Below, piece by piece: positions 29,645 through 41,692 of a stretch of DNA of 64,000 nt (the first letter of the stretch is position 1; each line of letters starts with the position of its first letter). The position numbers and the translations under genes are program-made. Location: contig NZ_FPEG01000001.1 in the NCBI RefSeq assembly GCF_900117395.1, positions 518,192-582,191 on the forward strand, written 5' to 3'. The notes below the pieces were generated by a model. That model was not told where the DNA came from. It made no database searches and saw nothing but the letters and a program-made list of their open reading frames with translations. This DNA is from Agrococcus sp. Marseille-P2731. GTDB taxonomy: Bacteria > Actinomycetota > Actinomycetes > Actinomycetales > Microbacteriaceae.

Positions 29645-30034
29645 TCAGACGCGCGCGTCGAGCTCGGCGACCAGCCGCCGCGGCGCCGTGACTCGGAAGC
29701 TCGAGTCGAGCAGCTCGGCCACCCGCTGCCAGTCGGCGCCCTCGAGGTCGATGGCGACCCATCCGGAGGGCCCGAGGTAGGCGGGCACGAGCGCACCCTC
29801 GTCGAGCAGCGCAAGGCGCTCGTCGGCGTCGAGCAGCACGCTCAGCCGCGGCGGGTTGCCGCCCTCGCGATGCTCCTCCTTCGTCATGCCGCCGTAGTAG
29901 GCGAACACCTTGGTCGTGAAGAACGCGGGGCGGCCGTGCGACACCTTCTCGGCAGCGCCGGGCAGTGCGAGCGCCAGCTCGCGGAGCCGCGCGAGCAGCG
30001 GGTCATCGGCGTCGAACATGAGCGGATGCGCCAT
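29645..30034 (-). CDS. MmcQ/YjbR-family protein
   Basis: The 129-residue protein has the small alpha/beta pattern of the MmcQ/YjbR family: LRELALALPGAAEKVSHGRPAFFTTKVFAYYGG, then LSVLLDADERLALLDEG, then PSGWVAIDLEGADWQRVAELLDSSFRVTAP. These proteins have a CyaY-like fold; no enzymatic role is established. The ATG at 30032-30034 has TACCCT six bases upstream on the minus strand, which supports it over an in-frame start further upstream. It is tail to tail with rsmA and divergent from ispE. Confidence 0.88.
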   Translation of the reverse strand: MAHPLMFDADDPLLARLRELALALPGAAEKVSHGRPAFFTTKVFAYYGGMTKEEHREGGNPPRLSVLLDADERLALLDEGALVPAYLGPSGWVAIDLEGADWQRVAELLDSSFRVTAPRRLVAELDARV

Positions 30035-30157
30035 GCGGCGAGGGTAGCGCGGGCCTCCGACGCGTCGACGGCCGCGCACATCGAGGCGCCGGGCGTCGGC
30101 CGCGATGCTCGGCGCCCGCTGTCAGGGAGGCGCCCGAGCCCGCAGTAGGTTGTTCTC

Positions 30158-31078
30158 GTGAGTCGTGGCACGGTGCGGGCGAAAGCGCCCGGCAAGATCA
30201 ACGTGCACCTCGGCGTGGGCGCGCTGCAGGACGACGGCTATCACGACGTCGCCACCGCCTACCAGGCCGTCAGCCTCTACGAGTTCGTCGAGGCGAGCGA
30301 GGCGAGCGACTTCTCGGTGCGCTTCTCGGGGCCGATCCCGCACCGCCAGCTCTCCACCGGTGCCGACAACCTCGCGATCCGCGCGGCGATGGCCCTCGCC
30401 CGTCGAGGTCGCGTCTCGGGCGGCGTCGCGCTCTCCATCGAGAAGCACGTGCCGATCGCCGGCGGCATGGGAGGTGGCTCGGCCGACGCGGCTGCGACGC
30501 TCGTGGCGTGCGACGAGCTCTGGGGGCTGCACCTCGGGCGCGAGGCGCTGCACGAGATCGCGCGCGAGCTCGGCGCCGACGTGCCCTTCGCGCTCGCGGG
30601 CGGCACCGCGATCGGCACCGGCCGCGGCGACCAGCTGAGCCCGGCGCTCGCGAAGGGGCAGTTCCACTGGGTGCTCGCCTACGCAGAGGCCGGGCTCTCG
30701 ACGCCCGACGTCTACCGCGCGCTCGACGAGCACCGCGCGCTGCACGCCGCCGACATCGCGCCAGCGCACGACGTGCCGACGGTGGATGCGCGGGTGCTGC
30801 AGGCGCTGCGCGCGGGCGACGCGGGGCTGCTCGCCGAGGCGCTGCAGAACGACCTGCAGGCTCCGGCGCTCCGCCTCATGCCGCGGCTGGCGGGCACGCT
30901 CGAGCTGGGGGAGCGCTCCGGCGCCCTCGCCGGCATCGTCTCCGGCTCCGGCCCGACCGTCGCCTTCCTGTGCGACGGGCTCGAGTCGGCGATCGAGCTG
31001 CAGATCTCGCTCTCGACGGCGAAGGTGCTCGCGGTGAAGGTGACCGGCCCCGTGGCCGGCGCGCGCCTCATCGACTGA
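30158..31078 (+). CDS. ispE: 4-diphosphocytidyl-2-C-methyl-D-erythritol kinase
   Basis: The 306-residue GHMP kinase phosphorylates CDP-methylerythritol in the MEP route to isoprenoid precursors. [14 protein letters not shown] is the substrate-binding N-terminus, [14 protein letters not shown] the ATP-binding glycine loop, and [14 protein letters not shown] the C-terminal GHMP motif. GTG 30158 has TAGGTT (30146-30151) six bases upstream. It is followed by an ABC-F gene in the same order as in other actinobacteria. Its product feeds the isoprenyl transferase at 45.7 kb, among others. Confidence 0.95.
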   Translation: MSRGTVRAKAPGKINVHLGVGALQDDGYHDVATAYQAVSLYEFVEASEASDFSVRFSGPIPHRQLSTGADNLAIRAAMALARRGRVSGGVALSIEKHVPIAGGMGGGSADAAATLVACDELWGLHLGREALHEIARELGADVPFALAGGTAIGTGRGDQLSPALAKGQFHWVLAYAEAGLSTPDVYRALDEHRALHAADIAPAHDVPTVDARVLQALRAGDAGLLAEALQNDLQAPALRLMPRLAGTLELGERSGALAGIVSGSGPTVAFLCDGLESAIELQISLSTAKVLAVKVTGPVAGARLID

Positions 31079-31099
31079 CCGCGCCGGCGCATCCCGCCC

Positions 31100-31123
31100 C
31101 CGACCGGTCACCGCCCCGGTCGG
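31100..31123 (+). terminator. 8-bp hairpin after ispE
   Basis: CCGACCGG (31100-31107) pairs with CCGGTCGG (31116-31123) around an eight-base loop, followed by CTTGCAG. It lies 22 bases after the ispE stop and may reduce read-through into the ABC-F gene. Confidence 0.45.
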
Positions 31124-31160
31124 CTTGCAGCGCCCGGCCCGTGCGCGAGAATGGAGCGAT

Positions 31161-32966
31161 ATGGCACATCTCCTGGGCGCCGAGCGCGTCGGCATCGCCT
31201 TCCCCACCCGCGTCGTCTTCGAGTCGATCTCGCTCGGCCTCGAGGATGGCGACCGCATCGGCATCGTCGGCCGCAACGGCGACGGCAAGTCGACGCTGCT
31301 GCGCCTGCTCGCCGGGCGGCTCGAGCCCACGAGCGGCCGCATCACCCGGCGCGGCGGCCTGGAGGTCGGGGTGCTCGACCAGCAGGACACGCTCGACCCC
31401 GACACCACCATCGGCGAGAGCATCGTCGGCGATCGCCCCGAGCACGAGTGGGCCGGTGACGCGCGCATCCGCGACATCCTGAACGGCCTCGTCGGCGACC
31501 TCGACTGGCACGCCCGCGTCGGTGACCTCTCCGGCGGCCAGCGCCGCCGCGTTGCGCTCGCGAGGCTCCTCGCCGGCGACTGGGACGTGCTCTTCCTCGA
31601 CGAGCCCACGAACCACCTCGACGTGCAGGGCATCGCCTGGCTCGCCGACCACCTGAACGCGCGCTACGCGACCGGCCGCGGCGCCTTCGTCGCCGTCACG
31701 CACGACCGGTGGTTCCTGGATGCGGTGTGCACGGGCACGTGGGAGGTCCACGACACGCTCGTCGAGCCCTTCGAGGGCGGCTACGCGGCCTACATCCTGC
31801 AGCGCGTCGAGCGCGACCGGATGGCCGCGGCCTCCGAGTCGAAGCGCCAGAACCTGATGAAGAAGGAGCTCGCGTGGCTGCGGCGCGGCGCCCCCGCGCG
31901 CACCGCGAAGCCCAAGTTCCGCATCGAGGCGGCCACGCAGCTCATCGAGGACGAGCCGCCCGCCCGCGACCCGATCCAGCTCGCGCAGCTCGCCGCCACG
32001 CGACTGGGCAAGGACGTCGTCGACGTCATCGACGCCTCCGTCGAGCTCGGCGGCCGCACGATCCTCGACGACGTCACCTGGCGCATCGCGCCGGGCGAGC
32101 GCGCCGGCATCCTCGGTCGCAACGGCGCTGGCAAGTCGACCCTGCTCGCCCTCATCGCCGGGCGCATCCGCCCCACTGCGGGCCGCGTGAAGACCGGCAA
32201 GACGGTGAAGATCGCCGAGCTGACGCAGGAGCTGGCGGAGCTCAAGCAGCACGAGGACGAGCCGGTGCGCACCGTCGTCGGCAGCCTGAAGTCGAGCTAT
32301 GCCACCGGCGGCAAGGAGCTCACGCCGGGTCAGCTGCTCGAGCGCCTGGGCTTCCGCTCCGGCGAGCTCTCGACCCTCGTGAAGGACCTCTCCGGCGGCC
32401 AGCGCCGCCGCCTGCAGCTGCTGCTGATCCTGCTCGACGAGCCCAACGTGCTGATCCTCGACGAGCCGACGAACGACCTCGACACCGACATGCTCGCCGC
32501 GATGGAGGACGTCCTCGACTCCTGGGCCGGCTGCCTCATCGTCGTCAGCCACGACCGCTACCTGATCGAGCGCGTCACCGACCACCAGTTCGCCATCGTC
32601 GACGGCGGGCTCCGGCACATGCCGGGCGGGGTGGATGCGTACCTCGAGCTCTCGGGCAAGGGCTCGGTCGAGCGCACGGCCGCGCGGGCGACGCAGGCGG
32701 TCGGCGCATCCGCAGCCCAGGGGAGCGGAGCACCGGCGCTCTCTGGCGCCGAGCGGCGCACGCTCGAGAAGGAGGCCGCGAGCCTCGACCGCCGCCTCGC
32801 GAAGGCGTCGCAGCAGCGCGCGACGCTGCTGCAGCGCTTCGAGGCCGCCGACCACGGCGACTACGACGCGCTCGCCGCGCTGCAGGCCGAGCTCGCCGCG
32901 GTCGACGAGCGCATCGCCTCGCTCGAGGAGGCCTGGCTCGAGGCGCACGAGGGCCTCGAGCGCTGA
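31161..32966 (+). CDS. ABC-F ATPase (Uup-like)
   Basis: The 601-residue protein has two ABC ATPase domains and no membrane segments. Domain one has GRNGDGKST, LSGGQRRRVALARLL and FLDEPTNHLD; domain two has GRNGAGKST, LSGGQRRRLQLLL and LDEPTNDLD. Between them is an Arg/Lys-rich linker (KRQNLMKKELAWLRRG), the ribosome-contacting segment of ABC-F proteins. The C-terminal 70 residues form a coiled coil, as in Uup. It likely acts on stalled ribosomes or on DNA intermediates. The ATG has GGAGCGAT directly before it, with GAGAAT as a possible -10, so a leaderless start is less clear here. Confidence 0.92.
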   Translation: MAHLLGAERVGIAFPTRVVFESISLGLEDGDRIGIVGRNGDGKSTLLRLLAGRLEPTSGRITRRGGLEVGVLDQQDTLDPDTTIGESIVGDRPEHEWAGDARIRDILNGLVGDLDWHARVGDLSGGQRRRVALARLLAGDWDVLFLDEPTNHLDVQGIAWLADHLNARYATGRGAFVAVTHDRWFLDAVCTGTWEVHDTLVEPFEGGYAAYILQRVERDRMAAASESKRQNLMKKELAWLRRGAPARTAKPKFRIEAATQLIEDEPPARDPIQLAQLAATRLGKDVVDVIDASVELGGRTILDDVTWRIAPGERAGILGRNGAGKSTLLALIAGRIRPTAGRVKTGKTVKIAELTQELAELKQHEDEPVRTVVGSLKSSYATGGKELTPGQLLERLGFRSGELSTLVKDLSGGQRRRLQLLLILLDEPNVLILDEPTNDLDTDMLAAMEDVLDSWAGCLIVVSHDRYLIERVTDHQFAIVDGGLRHMPGGVDAYLELSGKGSVERTAARATQAVGASAAQGSGAPALSGAERRTLEKEAASLDRRLAKASQQRATLLQRFEAADHGDYDALAALQAELAAVDERIASLEEAWLEAHEGLER

Positions 32967-32975
32967 GTCGCTCGG

Positions 32976-33002
32976 CCGCGGCTGCCGCGGCTGCCGCGGC
33001 GG
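32976..33002 (+). repeat. three copies of a 9-base repeat
   Basis: CCGCGGCTG occurs twice in tandem, and a third copy ends GG instead of TG. It lies between the ABC-F stop and the mtrA promoter. The self-complementary CCGCGG cores could form small hairpins. Confidence 0.7.
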
Positions 33003-33031
33003 GGTGGTGCGGCGCCCGGAGCGCGCTCGGA

Positions 33032-33037
33032 TACAGT
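33032..33037 (+). promoter_or_regulatory. -10 element of the mtrA operon
   Basis: TACAGT lies 55 bases before the mtrA start, giving a leader of about 50 bases that ends in the ribosome binding site GAAGGGAGC. No convincing -35 is visible. Confidence 0.5.
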
Positions 33038-33092
33038 GGCGGGAGCCGCGCCGAGGCCACAGCGCCCGTGCTGGACCACGAAGGGAGCGCCC

Positions 33093-33779
<687 letters not shown>

Positions 33780-33786
33780 GCCAGCG

Positions 33787-35490
33787 GTGGCCGCGCGACG
33801 CCGACCGCTGTGGGCGTGGGCGACGGGCGTCTTCCGCCGCTCGATGCAGGCGCGCGTCGTCGCGGCGAGCATGGTCCTCTCGACGCTCGCCCTCGTCGGC
33901 GTGCTCGGCTACATGTCGGCCTCCGTCGGTCAGAACCTCTTCGAGACGCGCCGCGACGACGCGCTCGTCGAAGCGGTGCAGGCCCGCAACCAGATGCAGC
34001 AGATCTTCAACGACGCGGTGACGCAGAACCTCACGAGCGGTGAGGTGGATGCGCTGCAGGACACCGCGCTCAACGCCATCGACGGCATCATCTCGAGCCG
34101 GTCGACCACCGAGTACGCGATGCTCCGCAGCGATGCGCAGGACGAGACGGTCCTGTCGATGAACGACGTGCAGTCGCAGGCCTTCGACGCCGCACTGCTG
34201 ACGCAGGGGATGCGCACGGCCGTCGCCGACGCATCCGACGCGCCCTTCTACCAATCGGTGCGCATCGAGTCGGCGAACGGCACGGAGCCGGGGCTCGTCG
34301 TCGGCACGACGGTCGACGTGCCGCTGACTGGGCAGTACGAGCTCTACCTCTTGACGAGCCTGCAGTCGACGCAGGAGACGCTCGACTTCATGCAGCTGAC
34401 GATGGTGATCGGCGGCCTGGTGCTCATCGCGCTCATCGGGCTCATCAGCTGGATGGTCGCCCGCCTCATCGTGGGGCCGGTGCAGACGGCCGCGGAGTCG
34501 AGCGCGCGCATCGCCGCGGGCGAGCTCGACGTGCGCATCCCCGTGCGCGGCGACGACGAGATGGCCAAGCTCGGCCGTTCCTTCAACGACATGGCCGACT
34601 CCATCTCGCGCCAGATCAACGAGCTCGCGACGCTCTCGACCGTGCAGCAGCGCTTCGTGTCGGACGTCTCGCACGAGCTGCGCACGCCGCTGACGACCAT
34701 CAGGCTCGCCGGCGACGTGCTGCACGACCGGCGCGCGTCGTTCGACCCGGTCTCGAGCCGCACGGTCGAGCTGCTGCACACCCAGATCGAGCGCTTCGAG
34801 CAGCTGCTTGCCGACCTGCTCGAGCTCAGCCGCTTCGACGCGGGCGCCGCGCAGCTCGAGGTCGAGCCCACGAACCTCGTGCGGCTCGCCGAGCGCGAGA
34901 TCGAGGCGGTCGAGCCGCTCGCCGCCGAGCACGGCATCGAGCTGCGCCTGATCGCGCCTGGCGGGCACTTCGAGGCAGAGGTCGATCCGCGCCGCATCCG
35001 CCGCATCCTGCAGAACCTGCTGGGCAACGCCATCGACCACGGCGAGGGCAAGCCGGTCGAGGTGATCGTCGACTCGTCGACGGATGCGGCGGCGATCGCC
35101 GTCCGCGACCACGGGGTGGGGATGTCGGCCGAGGAGGCGAGCCGCGTCTTCGACCGGTTCTGGCGCGCCGACCCCTCGCGGCAGCGCCGCACCGGCGGCA
35201 CCGGGCTCGGGCTCTCGATCAGCCGCGACGACGCTGCGCTGCACGGCGGCTGGATCGACGTGTGGTCGGCGCCGGGGGAGGGCACGCAGTTCCGGCTGAC
35301 GCTGCCTCGCGCCGGCGCGCGGGTCGTCGCCTCGCCCATCGACCTCGCGCCCGACGACACGCAGCCGCTCGTCCTGCCGGTCGCGATGCCGCCAGAGCCG
35401 GCGACGACGACCGCCGAGCAGCTGCACAGCTCGCCGATCGCGCTCGTCGACCCGACGGTCGAGCTGGGCACCGAGGAGGTCGAGCGATGA
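33787..35490 (+). CDS. mtrB: sensor histidine kinase MtrB
   Basis: The 567-residue kinase has two membrane helices (residues about 25-45 and 205-230) flanking an extracytoplasmic sensor domain, then a HAMP linker. The dimerisation box FVSDVSHELRTPLTTIRLAG holds the phospho-His at residue 296, and an ATPase domain follows with NLLGNAIDHG, VRDHGVGM, FDRFWRADPSR and GGTGLGLSI. A 70-residue Pro/Thr-rich tail follows the kinase domain. It starts with GTG seven bases after mtrA and overlaps lpqB by four bases, so the three are one operon. Confidence 0.95.
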   Translation: MAARRRPLWAWATGVFRRSMQARVVAASMVLSTLALVGVLGYMSASVGQNLFETRRDDALVEAVQARNQMQQIFNDAVTQNLTSGEVDALQDTALNAIDGIISSRSTTEYAMLRSDAQDETVLSMNDVQSQAFDAALLTQGMRTAVADASDAPFYQSVRIESANGTEPGLVVGTTVDVPLTGQYELYLLTSLQSTQETLDFMQLTMVIGGLVLIALIGLISWMVARLIVGPVQTAAESSARIAAGELDVRIPVRGDDEMAKLGRSFNDMADSISRQINELATLSTVQQRFVSDVSHELRTPLTTIRLAGDVLHDRRASFDPVSSRTVELLHTQIERFEQLLADLLELSRFDAGAAQLEVEPTNLVRLAEREIEAVEPLAAEHGIELRLIAPGGHFEAEVDPRRIRRILQNLLGNAIDHGEGKPVEVIVDSSTDAAAIAVRDHGVGMSAEEASRVFDRFWRADPSRQRRTGGTGLGLSISRDDAALHGGWIDVWSAPGEGTQFRLTLPRAGARVVASPIDLAPDDTQPLVLPVAMPPEPATTTAEQLHSSPIALVDPTVELGTEEVER

Positions 35491-37187
35491 CGCGCACCAC
35501 GACGATGCGCAGGGCGCGGGTCACCCGCTCGCCACTGCGGCGCGCGCTCGTGGCTGCGCTCGCGGTGCTCGGGCTCGCCGGCTGCGTCGCGATCCCCGAT
35601 GCCGGTCCCGTGGTCGAGGGTCAGGTCGATGCCAACGAGCAGACGAACGACTTCGTGTTCCTCGCGCAGGAGCCGCAGCCCGGCGCGACGCAGGAGGAGA
35701 TCATCCTGGGGTTCCTGGGCGCGGCGATCAGCCCGGCTGATGACTACGCGATCGCTCGCGAGTACCTCGGCGTCGGCGCCGCCGAGAGCTGGGATCCCGA
35801 TGCGCGCGTGATCGTGCGCTCGGGCGCGCAGCCGCAGATCTCGTTCACGGGCGAGGACGAGACGGCGGCGAGCGCTGCGCTCACCGCGCAGTCGGAGCTG
35901 AGCGCCGGCGGGGCGCTGCTCGCCGGTGGCGACCGCATCCTGGAGTTCGAGCTGCTGCAGGTGGGCGGCGAGTGGCGCATCACGCGCGCGCCGGACGGCA
36001 TCGTGCTCTCGGCCTCCACCTTCGACACGCTCTTCCAGCCGCACGCGCTGCACTGGCTCACGCCCGACGGCACCCGCACGGTGCCGGAGGTGCGCTGGTT
36101 CGAGCGCACGGCCACGACCATCGACGAGCGCATCATCGACGCGGTGCTCGCGGGTCCCTCGACCTGGCTCTCGCCGGCCGTGTCCACGTTCGGCTCGGTC
36201 GAGGCCCGCCGCGTCGGGCCGCTGCGCGTCGAGGGCACGACGATGACGGTGACCCTGGACCTCGCGCAGCTGACGCAGCTGGGGCCCGGCAGCCTCGAAC
36301 CGCTCGCGGTGCAGCTGGCGCTGTCGCTGCGCGAGGCGGGCGTGCGCGAGCTGCGCGTGCAGATCGACGGGGTCGAGGGAGTCGGGGCTTCGAGCGCCGA
36401 CGCCGGCGCGATCGACGTCGGGGAGGTCGACCTGCGGCCGCTCGTGCTCGAGGGATCGACGCTGCGCTCGGTCGGTGGGGGCGCGCCGGCGGCCGCCGAC
36501 GTCGGCGCGACGCTGAGCGCCATCGGCGCGACGAGCTACACCGTCGGCCAGCAGGGCGGCGTCGCGCACACGGGCACGACCGCCGCGTGGGTGGTGCCGG
36601 ATGCGGAGCCGGTGGTGATCTCGGCGGATGCGTCGGTCGTGCCCACCGTCGACGACAGCGGCTGGGTGCTGCTGCACGAGACGACCGGCCCGCAGCAGCT
36701 GCTGACCTGGCGCGACGGGGAGCGGAACGAGCTGACCCTGCCGGCCGACGCCGGCAGGCCCGTCGCCATGGAGCTCTCGCGCGATGGCGCGCGGCTCGCC
36801 TACGTCACGAGCGAGGGCGGCCGCAGCTCGGTGTGGGTGCTCGCGGTCGTGCGCGACGCCGACGGCCGACCGGTCACGCTCGGCGAGCCCTACCCGCTGC
36901 CCGCGATCGACGGCGCGGCCACCGACGTCACGTGGGTCAGCTCGACGCAGGTCGCGGTGCTCGCGACCGATGAGGACCAGTCGCAGATCGCCGTCCTGAC
37001 CATCGGGGGCGTCTCCGAGCAGCTGCCGATCCCCAACACGCCCGTGCGGGCGATCGTCGGCGGCAGCGACGGCACCGGGACGCTGCGGGCGCTGAGCGCC
37101 GACGACGCCCTGCTCTCGCTGCGCGGCCGCGTCTGGAGCCCGGCCGCGGGGCTCGAGCCGGTGGCGCTCATCGCCACGCAGCAGTAG
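35487..37187 (+). CDS. lpqB: lipoprotein LpqB
   Basis: The 566-residue lipoprotein has signal peptide ALVAALAVLGLAGC, an N-terminal domain followed by a GerMN-like segment, and a beta-propeller-like C-terminus (MELSRDGARLAYV, VTWVSSTQVAVLATDE). In actinobacteria LpqB works with MtrB at the outside of the membrane and modulates the MtrAB signal. Its ATG overlaps the mtrB stop (ATGA), as expected for coupled translation. Confidence 0.93.
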   Translation: MTRTTTMRRARVTRSPLRRALVAALAVLGLAGCVAIPDAGPVVEGQVDANEQTNDFVFLAQEPQPGATQEEIILGFLGAAISPADDYAIAREYLGVGAAESWDPDARVIVRSGAQPQISFTGEDETAASAALTAQSELSAGGALLAGGDRILEFELLQVGGEWRITRAPDGIVLSASTFDTLFQPHALHWLTPDGTRTVPEVRWFERTATTIDERIIDAVLAGPSTWLSPAVSTFGSVEARRVGPLRVEGTTMTVTLDLAQLTQLGPGSLEPLAVQLALSLREAGVRELRVQIDGVEGVGASSADAGAIDVGEVDLRPLVLEGSTLRSVGGGAPAAADVGATLSAIGATSYTVGQQGGVAHTGTTAAWVVPDAEPVVISADASVVPTVDDSGWVLLHETTGPQQLLTWRDGERNELTLPADAGRPVAMELSRDGARLAYVTSEGGRSSVWVLAVVRDADGRPVTLGEPYPLPAIDGAATDVTWVSSTQVAVLATDEDQSQIAVLTIGGVSEQLPIPNTPVRAIVGGSDGTGTLRALSADDALLSLRGRVWSPAAGLEPVALIATQQ

Positions 37188-37259
37188 CGCGCGACCGCTC
37201 CTCCACAGCCGGCCGCCCTCGCCGCCCGCACCCGGGCATCCGACGGCCATCATCGCTGC

Positions 37260-37964
37260 GTGGGGGAGCGGCGGGAGTGGTGGCGCCGGGCGCTGCGCGA
37301 GGCCGCCAGCGTCGTCTGGCCGGTCGAGTGCGCCGGCTGCGGGGCGCGCGACGTCGCCGTCTGCTCGGCGTGCCGGTCGCTGCTGCTCGCGGGGCCGCTT
37401 CACGATGAGCTCGAGGGGCTGCCGCTCGTCGCCGCCGCCGAGTACGACGACCGGGTGCGCGCCCTCGTCGTCGCGTGCAAGGCGCACGGCGCCCGTGCCG
37501 AGGCGAGGGCGCTCGGCGCCGGGCTCGCGCTCGCGCTCGCGGCGCTGCCGGACGCCGAGCTGGTGCGGGTGCCGCCGAGCCGCGTCGGCCAGCGCAGCCG
37601 CGGCTTCGATCCGGTCGCGCTCGTGGTGCGCCAGACGGGGATGCGCTCCTGGTCGCTGCGACGCGCGCGGGCGTCTGCCGAGGCCGCGGCTGGTGCGGGC
37701 GGAGCGCAGAAGCAGCGCTCGGCGACCGCGCGCGCTCGCGCCGCCGAGGGCTCGCTCGAGCTGCCGCCGCGAGTCGCCCGTCGGCTCGCCGGGCGGCCCG
37801 TGGTGGTGGTCGACGACGTCGTCACGAGCGGCGCGACGGCGCGCGAGGCCGTGCGTGCGCTGCGTGCCGCGGGGTGCCTGCCGGTCGGCATCGCCGCGGT
37901 CGCGCGCACGCTGCTGCGGGTCGACGGCCACCGGCTCGCGTCCAGCACCCCGGGGGTAGAGTGA
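37260..37964 (+). CDS. ComF-family phosphoribosyltransferase-like protein
   Basis: The 234-residue protein has an N-terminal zinc-finger-like segment (CAGCGARDVAVCSACRS) and a type I phosphoribosyltransferase fold with VPPSRVGQRSRGFDP and the PRPP-binding motif VVVVDDVVTSGATAREA. ComF proteins take part in DNA uptake in competent bacteria, but in actinobacteria the role is unproven. GTG 37260 is preceded six bases upstream by CATCAT, a weak -10. It lies between lpqB and hpf, as in mycobacteria. Confidence 0.88.
   Translation: MGERREWWRRALREAASVVWPVECAGCGARDVAVCSACRSLLLAGPLHDELEGLPLVAAAEYDDRVRALVVACKAHGARAEARALGAGLALALAALPDAELVRVPPSRVGQRSRGFDPVALVVRQTGMRSWSLRRARASAEAAAGAGGAQKQRSATARARAAEGSLELPPRVARRLAGRPVVVVDDVVTSGATAREAVRALRAAGCLPVGIAAVARTLLRVDGHRLASSTPGVE
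37957..37962 (+). promoter_or_regulatory. -10 element of hpf
   Basis: TAGAGT overlaps the end of the ComF gene and lies 62 bases before the hpf ATG, giving a leader of about 55 bases with the ribosome binding site GGGAGG. It would let hpf respond to stress separately from the upstream operon. Confidence 0.5.
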
Positions 37965-38024
37965 CGGCACGCAAGTCGGCGCAGCAGCCGCAGGCGCCGA
38001 CGCCGATCACTCCGGGAGGCCACG

Positions 38025-38711
38025 ATGGACATCACGTTCGGCGCCAAGGGCGCAGACATCACAGACCGGTTCCGGGCATATGCCGAGGAGAAGCTCGCGA
38101 AGGTCACGCAGCTCCTGCCCCGTGCGACGGCCCTCGATGTGAAGCTCACTCGCCACGCCGTGCCCCACACCTCGGTGGCTGGCGGTCGCGTGGAGATCAC
38201 GGTCCACGGCCCCGGCTCCATCATCCGCGCCGAGGCCGACGGGCCCGACAAGTACATGGCCTTCGACTCCGCCTTCCACCGCGTGATGGAGCGGGCGCGC
38301 CGCGTCCACGACAAGCGCACCGATCACAGCGCCCGCAAGCGCACGCCGCTCCACGACGCCGTCGCCAGCGGCTTCGAGCAGGTCGACATCACGCCCGCAG
38401 ACCCCGCCGTCGTCGAGGCCGTCAGCACCGGCGCGATCCCCATCGTCGAGCAGACGCACGAAGGCGAGACCGAGTGGTCGCCCGTCGTCATCCGCCAGAA
38501 GCGGTTCCCCGCCAAGCGCATGGGCGTGCGCGAGGCCGTCGATCAGATGGAGCTCGTCGGCCACCCCTTCTACCTCTTCATCGACGACGAGTCCGGCGAG
38601 TGCGCCGTCGTCTACCGCCGCAAGGGCTGGTCCTACGGTGTGATCACGCTCGACGACGAGGCCCCGGAGGCCGGGGCCGAGACCGCCGGCACGGAGCGCG
38701 CCGCATCCTGA
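38025..38711 (+). CDS. hpf: long-form ribosome hibernation promoting factor
   Basis: The 228-residue protein has an N-terminal beta-alpha-beta ribosome-binding domain (MDITFGAKGADITDRFRAYAEEKLAKV, ADGPDKYMAFDSAFHRVMERARR). A linker leads to the C-terminal dimerisation domain (VVIRQKRFPAKRMGVREAVDQMELVGHPFYLFID, CAVVYRRKGWSYGVI). The long form pairs 70S ribosomes into inactive 100S dimers in resting cells. A GGGAGG ribosome binding site is nine bases upstream. It lies directly before secA, a conserved order. Confidence 0.95.
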   Translation: MDITFGAKGADITDRFRAYAEEKLAKVTQLLPRATALDVKLTRHAVPHTSVAGGRVEITVHGPGSIIRAEADGPDKYMAFDSAFHRVMERARRVHDKRTDHSARKRTPLHDAVASGFEQVDITPADPAVVEAVSTGAIPIVEQTHEGETEWSPVVIRQKRFPAKRMGVREAVDQMELVGHPFYLFIDDESGECAVVYRRKGWSYGVITLDDEAPEAGAETAGTERAAS

Positions 38712-38787
38712 TCCGACGGATCCGTCCGCTCGCGCGGGCCTGACGGAGGGGCGTCCCGGGGTGACTGGGGCGCCTCTTGTCATGCGT

Positions 38788-38817
38788 TGTTAGGATGGGC
38801 AGTCGGTTACCGAACCG
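38788..38817 (+). promoter_or_regulatory. secA promoter and adjacent inverted repeat
   Basis: An extended -10 (TG-T-TAGGAT, 38788-38796) is followed at 38804-38817 by CGGTT-ACCG-AACCG. The inverted repeat would lie at the very start of the transcript. The leader is about 50 bases and ends in GGGAGG before the secA start. Confidence 0.55.
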
Positions 38818-38851
38818 TTATCTTTCCCCCGAGCACGGGAGGCACACCACC

Positions 38852-41662
<2,811 letters not shown>

Positions 41663-41692
41663 GCGAGGCAGCACCCCGGGCGCGGAGCGGGC

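Noticed and set aside
34344..37970. Very long open frame on the minus strand opposite mtrB, lpqB and the ComF gene
   Set aside because: High third-position GC keeps antisense frames open. The translation is Arg/Ala/His-rich without domains, while the plus-strand genes are well recognised.
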